Of a DNA stretch of 64,000 nucleotides, positions 37,060 to 50,589 are shown in pieces. The notes below the pieces were generated by a model that had not been told where the DNA came from, ran no database searches, and saw only the letters and a program-made list of their open reading frames with translations. The stretch spans positions 23,685,300 to 23,749,299 of the forward strand of contig NC_045142.1 of assembly GCF_008831285.2 (NCBI RefSeq), written 5' to 3'. Position 1 is the first letter of the stretch; each line of letters begins with the position of its first letter. The translations under genes and the position numbers were made by a program. The DNA comes from Nymphaea colorata (Eukaryota; Streptophyta; Magnoliopsida; Nymphaeales; Nymphaeaceae).

Positions 37060-38050
37060 TGAAACCTGAGGCCTAGTGCAATTTGATCCGGACCGAATCA
37101 GATCTGCCTTAAAATACGGAACCGAATCTGATGTATTCCATCCAATACGACAGATCCGGACCTCATATGAAACCATATAACTAATGCCCCTTAGCCTGAA
37201 TTTTGTAGTTTAACATTTTATCACATGAGGTCCCATATCTGAATTTGAAAGTAGCGGACCTGACCTGAGCTTGACCGGATAAGTTACAATTCAGGCCGGC
37301 GACGGCCGGAATGAGACGGACCTACCAATGTACTGATGGTCGTCTTCTTAATTACTTATCAGAGTTTTCATGACGATGTTCACGTACTTATGAATTCAGC
37401 TGTCTGTTTTGAAGCATTATTCAGTTCGTTTATTTAGATCTTTCCTCCCCATGTCCCTGTCTTAAGATTTCTACTCGATGTGCACTTTGAGAAGCATGTC
37501 TAACAGCGATTTGTGATATATATATATATATATATACATATATGCCGCGATTCACAACAGATCAACATTTATATGGTTATGCACATGGAGGGAGATAAAA
37601 ATAATGAAATGGGTTATAGAGAGGAGTATTCCATTTTCAAACAAATTTTGGGATCATATTGCAATTTCAAATAAAAACATGAAGTACAAGAATTTCTTCT
37701 ACAACCCATATTTTTCTTTCACAGGCTTGTTTTTTTGTGAGCCATTTATTTCATTTGTCATCTTTGCTTTGATATACATATAAATTTCTTTGTAGCAGTG
37801 TTTGATGATGACCCTTCTGCCATTGCAGTAAGACTTTTTCCGTTTAGGGGGCATATGGTTGCTTAGGATTTAAAATCCAATAATGTGATGTAGATCTGAC
37901 GTGACATTTTTTTGTTGATATGACAAAAATTTGTGGTAAAATAAAGTATTCATCAAACTAAGATCTTAGTTTAGACGTAAGACCCACATTTGAGATTATT
38001 ATTTATAGTTTTCAAATCAAATCATGAGATGTCAAATGTGAGGCTATCAA
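37060..38050. other. Mosaic intergenic module, unit 2
   Basis: Same composition as the unit 1 module, with a TA microsatellite at about 37516-37545 and a right-truncated MITE-like element. No gene. Confidence 0.6.
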
Positions 38051-39351
38051 CTAATCGTTAGGAAGCATGAGAATGAGACGGCGGTAACGTGGAAGTGCCG
38101 GTGTCTGGACGGCTGCTCTTGGAAGTTGCTGCGACCAACTTCGTTTTAATGAATGCAAGGAAGAAACTGCTAGAAGAGAGCAGCCACATGCTCCCCACCT
38201 CTAGGGACACATGGTGTCTTCCGTGAAGAAGACTACACGAGTACTCAATCCAAGCAACAGAGCTCGCAGATTTTGTCCCTTTCCGTCGCCATTGTAACAT
38301 GACAACTGTTGGAAAAAGTATTCTGGAGACTCTTCTTTCCGACTTTTGGACGTGTTAAAATCCGATAGTTGAAAACGGAAATCAAACAATTCGGATTCTC
38401 ATTCAATCAGAAAAACCGGCCGTTAACTCTGGTGGGAGAAAGACATTTTTCAGAAAGATGATTAATCCGACGAAAAGAAAGCAAAATTAGATCTTGTCAG
38501 CAACTTTTTCTGAAGAATCTGTGACAGTGTGAAAATCTTGTGCCTTTCTGATTCTCAGGAAGGGCACCTTGCTTCTCGGCTTCCACAAGAAAATGACAGC
38601 ATAAGCATTAGCAGTTGCGCTGCCTCTCGACATGTCATTTCCTTTGAGTCTAGCTATATCATTCTTTTTCGATAGCTGATGCAGCTGATATATGCGGGTG
38701 AATTGGAAGTGATCTAGGAGTTGCCAATTTCATTCATCAAATTTTTGTTGGCACAACGATTGTGGGGTATGTTCATCATCTGTAAACTTTCTTTTCATTT
38801 GAACATGGCTGTTTGGGAGGTGGAAGTCCTAACTGCTGCTGGTTATGCGAGGTTCAGCATGCACTAGAGCTTAAAATGTACTTTTTTTTAAAAATAATCA
38901 TAAGGTTTGGCGTTTCATTGTCAATATTACAGTCAACAGAAAATGAGAAAGATGAAGAAAAAAATACGTTCAAAATATTTCATGCTATACTGCGGTCCAA
39001 GCTTCAAAAAATACATTAAAAAATTTCCTGTGGGGCATGAAACCCAATTATCAGTCACTAATGCACCATGGAGAACAAATGAAAAGAGCACCAAACTATG
39101 GAGCTAAACTTCCTAAGACCCACAAATCTGTGGCAACAAAAAAATTATAACTGAATCTTGACAAAATGAAAATGCGGAAGCAACGGCTAGTTGCACTGTC
39201 GCCAACAAAAATGGATAATCCAGAAACAGAATGGGAAGTCGAAACATCAAAATGTTGTATGTGTCTCGGCATTTGATGTCAAGTTAAATGAAGCCAACTC
39301 TGCAAGGTGAACTCTGCTGCCTGGACTAACAAAAGAGAAAAACCGACTCAG

Positions 39352-39917
39352 TCAATATGATGGCACACCATAGACATTATTCTGCAACTCTGCTCCAGGC
39401 ATTGACCCCACTAAATGACTGGATGTTCCCCAGGATGATGGAACTATGTGTGTGTCTGAAGAGAGAGTTCCTGTAGCGTCTGGATTTTCAGCGACAATTT
39501 GGTAGAGTGGGTAACAGTCTCCTTGCTGGGATGCATTCATGGAGGCACCAGTTGCACCAATGAGGGAACTCAGTGAATTCATTCCCATGATCATTTGCTG
39601 ATTCTGATTGTTGCAGGATTCAGAGACAGGAGGTTCACAAAACAAATGTCTGGCAATGCTTTCCGAAACTTCTTGATTTGCAGATATGTTCTCGGCCCTG
39701 TTTGTTGGAAAGGAGGGATAACAGGGAATGACATGTCCTTGAGAGAAATGGTTGACTTGGTTGCCAAATGTGATATTGCTTGGCATATTCAAGTATGAAC
39801 CTTGAAAAGAATCGTGAATGTTACTGTAAGCTGGTTCATAATATTGTTCACATCCGCCCATGTACCCATCATCAGAATTACTGATACCCTGTTCTTCACT
39901 GTAAGGAGAATCCACCA
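39352..39917 (-). pseudogene. Last exon only of TRF2/HOY1-like gene, copy F
   Basis: Intact 566-nt exon 7 of the B type (EVSESIARHLFCEPPVSES). It joins at about 40078 to intergenic/MITE sequence, as in B and H. Confidence 0.85.
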
Positions 39918-42065
39918 CTGCAATAAGGGAGAAAGATATAATGAAATCCTTGTTCTTTACATGTATGCAGGAAAAATGCAAAATGGACAAACAAATATAT
40001 CGACTACGAGTCATATGTCTCTGGCCTTTTTCCTAATTCTGATCCTCCAGATGTGGACAGTGTGGCTATATTTTTCATATTTGCCTTTATATACACATAA
40101 ATCTGTTTGTAGCAGTGTTTGAGGATGACCCTTCTGCATTGCATTATGTATTTTTTCATTAAGGGGGCATATGATTATTTGGGATTTAAAATCCAATAAT
40201 ACAATGTAGATACGACGTGACATGTTTTTGTTAATATGACAAACGATTTGTGGTAAAATAAAGTATTCATCAAATTAAGATATTGGGTTAGACATAAGAC
40301 CCACATTTGAGATTTTTGTTTGTAGTTTTCAAATCTCATATTATGAGGACATGGCATTAATCGTTAGGAAGCATGAGAATGAGACGGCGGCAACGTGGAA
40401 GTGCCGGTGTCTGGAAGGCTGCTCTTGGAAGTTACTGCGACCAACTTCGTTTTAGTGAATGCAAGGAACAAACTGCTAGAAGAGAGCACCCACATGCTCC
40501 CCACCTCTAGGGACACATGGTGTTTCCCGTGAAGAAGACACCATGAGTACTCAATCTAAGCAACAGAGCTCGGAGATTTTGTCCCTTTCATCCTTCCGTC
40601 GCCACTGTAACACGACAACTGTTGGAAAAAGAATTCTGGAGACCCTTCTTTCCGAGTTGTGGACGCGTTAAAATCCGATAGTTGAAAACAGAAATCAAAC
40701 AATTCGGATTCTCAATTCAATCAGAAAACTCTGGTGGGAGGAAGACATTTTTCAGAAAGATGATCAGTCCTAGATATTGTCAGAAACTTTTTCTTAAGAA
40801 TCTGTGTCAGAGTGAAAATCTCGTGTCTTTCTGATTCTCAGGAAGGGCACTTTGCTTCGGCTTCCGCAAGAAAATGACAGCATAAGCATTAGCAGTTGCG
40901 CTGCCTCTCGCCATGCCATTTCCTTTTGAGTCTAGCTATATCATTCCTTTTCGCTGGATGATGCAGCTGATATATGCGGGTGAACTGGAAAGGATCTGGG
41001 AGTTGCCAATTTCATTCATCAATTTTTTGTTGGCACAACGATTGTGGGGTACGTTTATCATATCTCAACTTTCCTTACATTTGAACATGGCTGTTTGGGA
41101 GGTGGAAGTCGGCAGAGAGATCCTAACTGCTGCTGGTTATGCGAGATTCAGCATGCTCCAGAGTTTAAAATGTATTATTTAAAAAAAAAAAAAACAATCA
41201 TAAGGTTTGGCGTTTCATTGTCAATATTACAGAACCGAAAATGAGAAGGATGAAGAAAGCAATACGTAAATGAAAAGAAGGGAAGCAAAACATTTCAGTA
41301 AAAATATTTCACGATATACTGCGTTCAAAGCTTCAAAAATTTCGGAGCTCTACAAAAATTATGGATAAGCCATAGGACACCTTATAAAACAGGGAAAAGA
41401 GGAGGGGGAGGAATTTTTGCAACATTTTACAGTATTTGATGGCTTCAGGTACAGTGGTTGAATTTTTTCACGAAAAAGGGTACCCACTGAAAGATTTTCA
41501 ATTGCCTCTCCAATACCAAACAAACTGCATAATAGGTGACTCAAAGGAGCTATGGCTGTTCAGAGAGACGGTCATGGTTCAATTTCCATAGCCAGTGACC
41601 ATTTGTACGTGCATGTAAGACTCCAGTTGTATTTCACTTCTAAACCTGCTAATGAATCTATGATAATTATTGTTCACTAGTGGAACAATAAGGTTAACAT
41701 GGCACAATCAATGGTCTTAAAATTTACTGTGGGGCATGAAACCCAACTGAATTTTGCATCTCTGTCAGTCACTAATGCACCACGGAGAACAAATGAAAAG
41801 AGCACCAAATTATGGAGCTAAACTTCCTAAGACCCACAAATCTGTGGCAACAAAAAAATTATAACTGAATCTTGACAAAATGAAAATGCGGAAGCAACGG
41901 CTAGTTGCACTGTCGCCAACAAAAATGGATAATCAAGAAACAGAATGGGAAGTCGAAACATCAAAATGTTGTATGTGTCTCGGCATTTGATGTCAAGTTA
42001 AATGAAGCCAACTCTGCAAGGTGAACTCTGCTGCCTGGACTAACAAAAGAGAAAAACCGACTCAG

Positions 42066-44607
42066 TCAATATGATGGCACACCATAGACATTATTCTGCA
42101 ACTCTGCTCCAGGCATTGACCCCACTAAATGACTGGATGTTCCCCAGGATGATGGAACTATGTGTGCGTCTGAAGAGAGAGTACCTATAGCGTCTGGATT
42201 TTCAGAGACAATTTGGTACAGTGGGTAACAGTCTCCTTGCTGGGATGCATTCATGGAGGCACCAGTTGCACCAATGAGGGAACTCAGTGAATTCATTCCC
42301 ATGATCATTTGCTGATTCTGATTGTTGCAGGATTCAGAGACAAGAGGTTCACAAAACAAATGTCTGGCAATGCTTTCCAGAACTTCTTGATTTGCAGATA
42401 TGTTCTCGGCCCTGTTTGTTGGAAAGGAGGGATAACAGGGAATGACATGTCCTTGAGAGAAATGGTTGACTTGGTTGCCAAATGTGATATTGCTTGGCAT
42501 ATTCAAGTATGAACCTTGAAAAGAATCGTGAATGTTACTGTAAGCTGGTTCATAATATTGTTCACATCCGCCCATGTACCCATCATCAGAATTACTGATA
42601 CCCTGTTCTTCACTGTAAGGAGAATCCACCACTGCAATAAGGGAGAAAGATATAATGAAATCCTTGTTCTTTACATGTATGCAGGAAAAATGCAAAATGG
42701 ACAAACAAATATATCGACTACGAGTCAGATGTCTCTGGCCTTTTTCCTAATTCTGATCCTCCAGATGTGGACAGTGTGGCTATATTTTTCATGAAGAAGG
42801 CACAAATTTTGAGCCCCGAAATATGTATAAAAGTTCCAACAGATGTGTCAGGCCCCAAAACAGTAAGGTTGATTATTCGAGAAAAAATGCATGTAGATCC
42901 CATCAAATATAGCCACTGGTGTAGACCAGGTTTAGTAATCCAGACATATAAATTGTTCCACTTATAAACAACACTATTATATATAGTCAACATCAGAAAC
43001 AGCTACTTGCGTACAATCAAAGTTTAATACCTGAACTTGGAGCAGCAGGGTCAAAATCAAATGCAGATCTGACATGCTGAAAGTCTCCTTGATTGATTGA
43101 ACTGCTTGCTCTTTGAGCTTGGACACACAACTGAACTGGTGGATGAAAAATCTCGTTTGAGATTTTTCTCTGAGTATATGACATACTTGAATTATTCTGG
43201 TGCAGTAAATGGGAAAGATGACCTCCATGATCTCGATACTCCTGATTGCCTGTTTCAAAATATGGAGAAACAGAACTTGGAAAGTTGGCCTTAGATATCA
43301 TACGCAGCCGTGAGTCACACTGTAGCATCTTTTGATAATGCTTCTCAAGAGTTCCTTCAGCAAATTGAATTAAGTGTCTCCTGTACGAAGAAATTAAGAA
43401 TATAGGCATTAGGAGAAACCAAACAAACGTATGAACACATTCACAGCAATATGCAAAGATCAAGTGAACAGAGCTCAAAGTGCATGAAAAAGCACAAACT
43501 AACATACAAAGAAAAAGCTTATCGTGCATCACTTAAAATGAAAATATTGAAAAGCGATGTGTGACTTAACTTTTGCCATATTTACGCCTCTGAATGCTTT
43601 ATGAGAAAAAGATGATGAAGGCAGACTAATACTAGCAACACTGAATGATAAATGTTCAACATGCACACGCTATATACCTGTACGTAACAGCTTGACCTCC
43701 TGTGAAATCATTTGCTGCTTGCCACAAAGTGTGCTTTCTAGGTTGAGGATTTGTCTCACGAAAAAAGTGGGGCACCTTTGACAGCTGAATTGAACAATAT
43801 AACCCAAAGAATAAGATTTCTGTGGAAGTCCAATATGAAAGTTGCATACAGAGAAGCATTTCATAAAAATGTTCAATACTAACCTCAACTTCCAACTGAT
43901 CAGGATGATTTTGACGATATATAGTTCTAAGCGAAGTTATATCAGACCATTGGATCTCAATTTTACTTTTCAATCCTCCTTCCAGAACCTCCCATACAAG
44001 CTTGCGCTTAGCAAAGTAGCACTTAGCCACTAAGTCTCCGTCATACCTTGAAACCCGCTGTAACCATAAAATGTATAATAGTTCAGTAATCTGTCTGTTC
44101 AGCTAGCTGCTGCGTATAGAGACAAATAATAATCTGGGTTTCAAATTTTAGGGAGCTGACAACTTGGGTATTACCTCCCATGAACCTATTTTGAGAAAAG
44201 TTGCAGCGAAATTTGAAGCCTTCATCTTTTCTGCACTTGGAGCATTCAGAACTGCATTGACTACCTTATGCATTACCATCTCATGTTGCAGACTCTGTTT
44301 TTCATCAGACTCTGGTGGTTGTTCTTGAGATAGATTTGCTTGAATGAGTTCCATAAAGGATGGTGTTTTTGTCAATTTCAAACCGAGGAGACTTGGCTGA
44401 GTTGATTCTTTCTCCACATCCGATTCTATCCACTGCAAATTTAAATTCGAAAATCAACTGCAGGTCATGTATTGGCAAAATTAAATTCAGGACACTGACC
44501 AAAATGAAGTATAAAGATGGCAAACTTGATATTTCAATTAATGCCAAACTTGTCAGCTTGAGGTGATAATCATCAAAGATACCAAAGTCCTCAAAGGAAT
44601 TTTCGTT
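42066..44607 (-). CDS. TRF2/HOY1-like gene, copy G (exons 2-7 open)
   Basis: Exons at 44500-44607, 44175-44432, 43884-44057, 43678-43784, 43031-43380 and 42066-42631, all GT-AG and joining in phase (lengths 108, 258, 174, 107, 350, 566). About 520 residues: acidic ENSFEDFGIFDDYH, then LGLKLTKTPSFMELI, the PH-like core (VAKCYFAKRKLVWEVLEGG, QWSDITSLR, RETNPQPRKHTLWQ) and a Gln/Asn/Ser-rich tail ending YGVPSY. It is the cleanest array copy. The family exon 1 is missing; the nearest upstream phase-0 exon is the methyltransferase fragment at 45458, so a product would have a foreign or shortened N terminus. No promoter is evident beyond GA-rich sequence. The family name is from memory, and its role is unknown to me. 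Confidence 0.6.
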
Positions 44608-45457
44608 CTGTTGCAGAAGGCACGTGCATGTTTCATTGCCAGGAGTAAGAAAAAAATGAAAACAGGGGCTAAGGAGGACTCTATTTTGTACTAGAAATAC
44701 GCTGAAATGTTCAAATTCAATTCTCTTACTTTGTGAGTCATTGCATTTGGTCTTAGTCTGTATGAACAGCTAGATCAGGTTATCCTACCAGCAGAGGGCA
44801 AGGACACTACTCATGAACTGTCTTTTTTTCCTTAAAAAAATCTAAACAGTAGGCCATCTTAAGAATTACAGACCAGTCATCTTGCATGCAACTGATAAAC
44901 AATAACTCCTTATAGAGTTCAAGTTTTAATAGCACAGCAGAAGCTCTGTTATTATGGAAGCAATCGAAAATTGACACTGTCCACCAATCTCTTAGCATGC
45001 AACTGAGAGCCATCGTGCCCAAAAATCATGCAGCAGAAGCTTGTATAACCTACACATTTAAAAATTTAATATTCTCATCAGCTTCAGTTTTAGGGTGGAG
45101 AGGACAGCTATGCCAAGACAGATGGTAAAGAAGAAAGATGATTCATAAAATGTAGAAACCTCCTAAGAAACACAAGAAGCCGAAGCAGGAACATTTTTAT
45201 TTTCACAGGTGTAGGCTCAAAATGGTACTTTATGAAATGATAGTGTCCACGAAGTGCACTGATCGACTAATTAAAGTAGGAAAAAGCCAGTTACAAGATA
45301 TTTAGTTCAATCTTGTCTCTCTGATAAGCATGCATGGTATGAGCATTAAACCATTTGGATAGATCCGGCATAAGGTCACCAGCACAAAACTTCAGCCATA
45401 GCGTAACTCATCAAATTATAGACAACCGCACGCTAAATGTTAATGCATTAGCCATAC

Positions 45458-45622
45458 CTCCAACTGACTACAAAAACCACTCCCCTGGAAGCGTCCCTGC
45501 AACTCCAAAACCACGCGGGGATCCATCTCAACAGCGATGACTGTCTTTTCGACATTCAGAAGCTTACTGGTAAGATTTCCAGTACCAGGACCAATCTCCA
45601 AAATAACTTTAAGTTTGATACA
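45458..45622 (-). pseudogene. Dim1-type methyltransferase exon fragment, copy G
   Basis: Same sequence as the copy E fragment, with SAM motif EIGPGTGNL and a phase-0 donor toward exon 2 of copy G, 851 bp further down the minus strand. Confidence 0.78.
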
Positions 45623-46014
45623 GTAAAGAAAGAGAGGGCCAACGGCCCTTCGTCAAAGGGGGCAGAGAGAGAGATTGAGAGAGAGATAACCACTCATATA
45701 AAGAGAAAAGGAAGCGAAGGCTGCCGGCGGCCGGCCCTCAAGCGAGAGAGAGAGATACCTGAGCTGCGCCGGCGGCCAGAATCGAGAGCAAGGGGACTTT
45801 CACGCGTCAGCCGTGGAATCGAGAGAGAGGGAGAAAGAAAGATTTCTGGAGAGATGCACTAACAGAAATTCGTTTGGGTCGGTGACAGTTACTCTTTTAA
45901 ACAAATGAAAGAAATTATAACAAGCCCCCTGACAACTACACAAATAGCACATGGGCGCCTAAGAATTTCTCACACACCCTTCACACTTGTCTTTCTTATA
46001 GCATGGCACTTATA

Positions 46015-47005
46015 TGAAACCTGAGGCCTAGTGCAATTTGATCCGGACCGAATCAGATCTGCCTTAAAATACGGAACCGAATCTGATGTATTCCATCCAA
46101 TACGACAGATCCGGACCTCATATGAAACCATATAACTAATGCCCCTTAGCCTGAATTTTGTAGTTTAACATTTTATCACATGAGGTCCCATATCTGAATT
46201 TGAAAGTAGCGGACCTGACCTGAGCTTGACCGGATAAGTTACAATTCAGGCCGGCGACGGCCGGAATGAGACGGACCTACCAATGTACTGATGGTCGTCT
46301 TCTTAATTACTTATCAGAGTTTTCATGACGATGTTCACGTACTTATGAATTCAGCTGTCTGTTTTGAAGCATTATTCAGTTCGTTTATTTAGATCTTTCC
46401 TCCCCATGTCCCTGTCTTAAGATTTCTACTCGATGTGCACTTTGAGAAGCATGTCTAACAGCGATTTGTGATATATATATATATATATATACATATATGC
46501 CGCGATTCACAACAGATCAACATTTATATGGTTATGCACATGGAGGGAGATAAAAATAATGAAATGGGTTATAGAGAGGAGTATTCCATTTTCAAACAAA
46601 TTTTGGGATCATATTGCAATTTCAAATAAAAACATGAAGTACAAGAATTTCTTCTACAACCCATATTTTTCTTTCACAGGCTTGTTTTTTTGTGAGCCAT
46701 TTATTTCATTTGTCATCTTTGCTTTGATATACATATAAATTTCTTTGTAGCAGTGTTTGATGATGACCCTTCTGCCATTGCAGTAAGACTTTTTCCGTTT
46801 AGGGGGCATATGGTTGCTTAGGATTTAAAATCCAATAATGTGATGTAGATCTGACGTGACATTTTTTTTGTTGATATGACAAAAATTTGTGGTAAAATAA
46901 AGTATTCATCAAACTAAGATCTTAGTTTAGACGTAAGACCCACATTTGAGATTATTATTTATAGTTTTCAAATCAAATCATGAGATGTCAAATGTGAGGC
47001 TATCA
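46015..47005. other. Mosaic intergenic module, unit 3
   Basis: As in unit 2; TA microsatellite near 46470-46500. No gene. Confidence 0.6.
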
Positions 47006-48307
47006 ACTAATCGTTAGGAAGCATGAGAATGAGACGGCGGTAACGTGGAAGTGCCGGTGTCTGGACGGCTGCTCTTGGAAGTTGCTGCGACCAACTTCGT
47101 TTTAATGAATGCAAGGAAGAAACTGCTAGAAGAGAGCAGCCACATGCTCCCCACCTCTAGGGACACATGGTGTCTTCCGTGAAGAAGACTACACGAGTAC
47201 TCAATCCAAGCAACAGAGCTCGCAGATTTTGTCCCTTTCCGTCGCCATTGTAACATGACAACTGTTGGAAAAAGTATTCTGGAGACTCTTCTTTCCGACT
47301 TTTGGACGTGTTAAAATCCGATAGTTGAAAACGGAAATCAAACAATTCGGATTCTCATTCAATCAGAAAAACCGGCCGTTAACTCTGGTGGGAGAAAGAC
47401 ATTTTTCAGAAAGATGATTAATCCGACGAAAAGAAAGCAAAATTAGATCTTGTCAGCAACTTTTTCTGAAGAATCTGTGACAGTGTGAAAATCTTGTGCC
47501 TTTCTGATTCTCAGGAAGGGCACCTTGCTTCTCGGCTTCCACAAGAAAATGACAGCATAAGCATTAGCAGTTGCGCTGCCTCTCGACATGTCATTTCCTT
47601 TGAGTCTAGCTATATCATTCTTTTTCGATAGCTGATGCAGCTGATATATGCGGGTGAATTGGAAGTGATCTAGGAGTTGCCAATTTCATTCAACAAATTT
47701 TTGTTGGCACAACGATTGTGGGGTATGTTCATCATCTGTAAACTTTCTTTTCATTTGAACATGGCTGTTTGGGAGGTGGAAGTCCTAACTGCTGCTGGTT
47801 ATGCGAGGTTCAGCATGCACTAGAGCTTAAAATGTACTTTTTTTTAAAAATAATCATAAGGTTTGGCGTTTCATTGTCAATATTACAGTCAACAGAAAAT
47901 GAGAAAGATGAAGAAAAAAATACGTTCAAAATATTTCATGCTATACTGCGGTCCAAGCTTCAAAAAATACATTAAAAAATTTCCTGTGGGGCATGAAACC
48001 CAATTATCAGTCACTAATGCACCATGGAGAACAAATGAAAAGAGCACCAAACTATGGAGCTAAACTTCCTAAGACCCACAAATCTGTGGCAACAAAAAAA
48101 TTATAACTGAATCTTGACAAAATGAAAATGCGGAAGCAACGGCTAGTTGCACTGTCGCCAACAAAAATGGATAATCCAGAAACAGAATGGGAAGTCGAAA
48201 CATCAAAATGTTGTATGTGTCTCGGCATTTGATGTCAAGTTAAATGAAGCCAACTCTGCAAGGTGAACTCTGCTGCCTGGACTAACAAAAGAGAAAAACC
48301 GACTCAG

Positions 48308-48873
48308 TCAATATGATGGCACACCATAGACATTATTCTGCAACTCTGCTCCAGGCATTGACCCCACTAAATGACTGGATGTTCCCCAGGATGATGGAAC
48401 TATGTGTGTGTCTGAAGAGAGAGTTCCTGTAGCGTCTGGATTTTCAGCGACAATTTGGTAGAGTGGGTAACAGTCTCCTTGCTGGGATGCATTCATGGAG
48501 GCACCAGTTGCACCAATGAGGGAACTCAGTGAATTCATTCCCATGATCATTTGCTGATTCTGATTGTTGCAGGATTCAGAGACAGGAGGTTCACAAAACA
48601 AATGTCTGGCAATGCTTTCCGAAACTTCTTGATTTGCAGATATGTTCTCGGCCCTGTTTGTTGGAAAGGAGGGATAACAGGGAATGACATGTCCTTGAGA
48701 GAAATGGTTGACTTGGTTGCCAAATGTGATATTGCTTGGCATATTCAAGTATGAACCTTGAAAAGAATCGTGAATGTTACTGTAAGCTGGTTCATAATAT
48801 TGTTCACATCCGCCCATGTACCCATCATCAGAATTACTGATACCCTGTTCTTCACTGTAAGGAGAATCCACCA
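48308..48873 (-). pseudogene. Last exon only of TRF2/HOY1-like gene, copy H
   Basis: Intact exon 7 of the B/F type with the same upstream junction to MITE sequence at about 49034. Confidence 0.85.
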
Positions 48874-50589
48874 CTGCAATAAGGGAGAAAGATATAATGA
48901 AATCCTTGTTCTTTACATGTATGCAGGAAAAATGCAAAATGGACAAACAAATATATCGACTACGAGTCATATGTCTCTGGCCTTTTTCCTAATTCTGATC
49001 CTCCAGATGTGGACAGTGTGGCTATATTTTTCATATTTGCCTTTATATACACATAAATCTGTTTGTAGCAGTGTTTGAGGATGACCCTTCTGCATTGGAT
49101 TATGTATTTTTTCATTAAGGGGGCATATGATTATTTGGGATTTAAAATCCAATAATACAATGTAGATACGACGTGACATGTTTTTGTTAATATGACAAAC
49201 GATTTGTGGTAAAATAAAGTATTCATCAAATTAAGATATTGGGTTAGACATAAGACCCACATTTGAGATTTTTGTTTGTAGTTTTCAAATCTCATATTAT
49301 GAGGACATGGCATTAATCGTTAGGAAGCATGAGAATGAGACGGCGGCAACGTGGAAGTGCCGGTGTCTGGAAGGCTGCTCTTGGAAGTTACTGCGACCAA
49401 CTTCGTTTTAGTGAATGCAAGGAACAAACTGCTAGAAGAGAGCACCCACATGCTCCCCACCTCTAGGGACACATGGTGTTTCCCGTGAAGAAGACACCAT
49501 GAGTACTCAATCTAAGCAACAGAGCTCGGAGATTTTGTCCCTTTCATCCTTCCGTCGCCACTGTAACACGACAACTGTTGGAAAAAGAATTCTGGAGACC
49601 CTTCTTTCCGAGTTGTGGACGTGTTAAAATCCGATAGTTGAAAACAGAAATCAAACAATTCGGATTCTCAATTCAATCAGAAAACTCTGGTGGGAGGAAG
49701 ACATTTTTCAGAAAGATGATCAGTCCTAGATATTGTCAGAAACTTTTTCTTAAGAATCTGTGTCAGAGTGAAAATCTCGTGTCTTTCTGATTCTCAGGAA
49801 GGGCACTTTGCTTCGGCTTCCGCAAGAAAATGACAGCATAAGCATTAGCAGTTGCGCTGCCTCTCGCCATGCCATTTCCTTTTGAGTCTAGCTATATCAT
49901 TCCTTTTCGCTGGATGATGCAGCTGATATATGCGGGTGAACTGGAAAGGATCTGGGAGTTGCCAATTTCATTCATCAATTTTTTGTTGGCACAACGATTG
50001 TGGGGTACGTTTATCATATCTCAACTTTCCTTACATTTGAACATGGCTGTTTGGGAGGTGGAAGTCCTAACTGCTGCTGGTTATGCGAGGTTCAGCACGC
50101 TCTAGAGCTTAAAATGTACTTTTTTTTAAAAATAATCATAAGGTTTGGCGTTTCATTGTCAATATTACAGTCAACAGAAAATGAGAAAGATGAAGAAAAA
50201 AATACGTTCAAAATATTTCATGCTATACTGCGGTCCAAGCTTCAAAAAATACATTAAAAAATTTCCTGTGGGGCATGAAACCCAATTATCAGTCACTAAT
50301 GCACCATGGAGAACAAATGAAAAGAGCACCAAACTATGGAGCTAAACTTCCTAAGACCCACAAATCTGTGGCAACAAAAAAATTATAACTGAATCTTGAC
50401 AAAATGAAAATGCGGAAGCAACGGCTAGTTGCACTGTCGCCAACAAAAATGGATAATCCAGAAACAGAATGGGAAGTCGAAACATCAAAATGTTGTATGT
50501 GTCTCAGCATTTGATGTCAAGTTAAATGAAGCCAACTCTGCAAGGTGAACTCTGCTGCCTGGACTAACAAAAGAGAAAAACCGACTCAG

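Larger units (their letters stand above)
32077..41029. repeat. Higher-order repeat unit 2
   Basis: 8,953 bp: 3' flank (long form), copy E, methyltransferase fragment, intergenic module, short 3' flank, last-exon copy F, MITE junction. Nearly identical to unit 3. By eye I found only a handful of single-base differences, for example in exon 5 and near 36705, 37915, 38746 and 40141. Confidence 0.9.
41030..49985. repeat. Higher-order repeat unit 3
   Basis: 8,956 bp with the same order as unit 2: copy G, methyltransferase fragment, intergenic module, last-exon copy H, MITE junction. Very high identity to unit 2 indicates very recent duplication, homogenisation or an assembly duplication. Confidence 0.9.
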
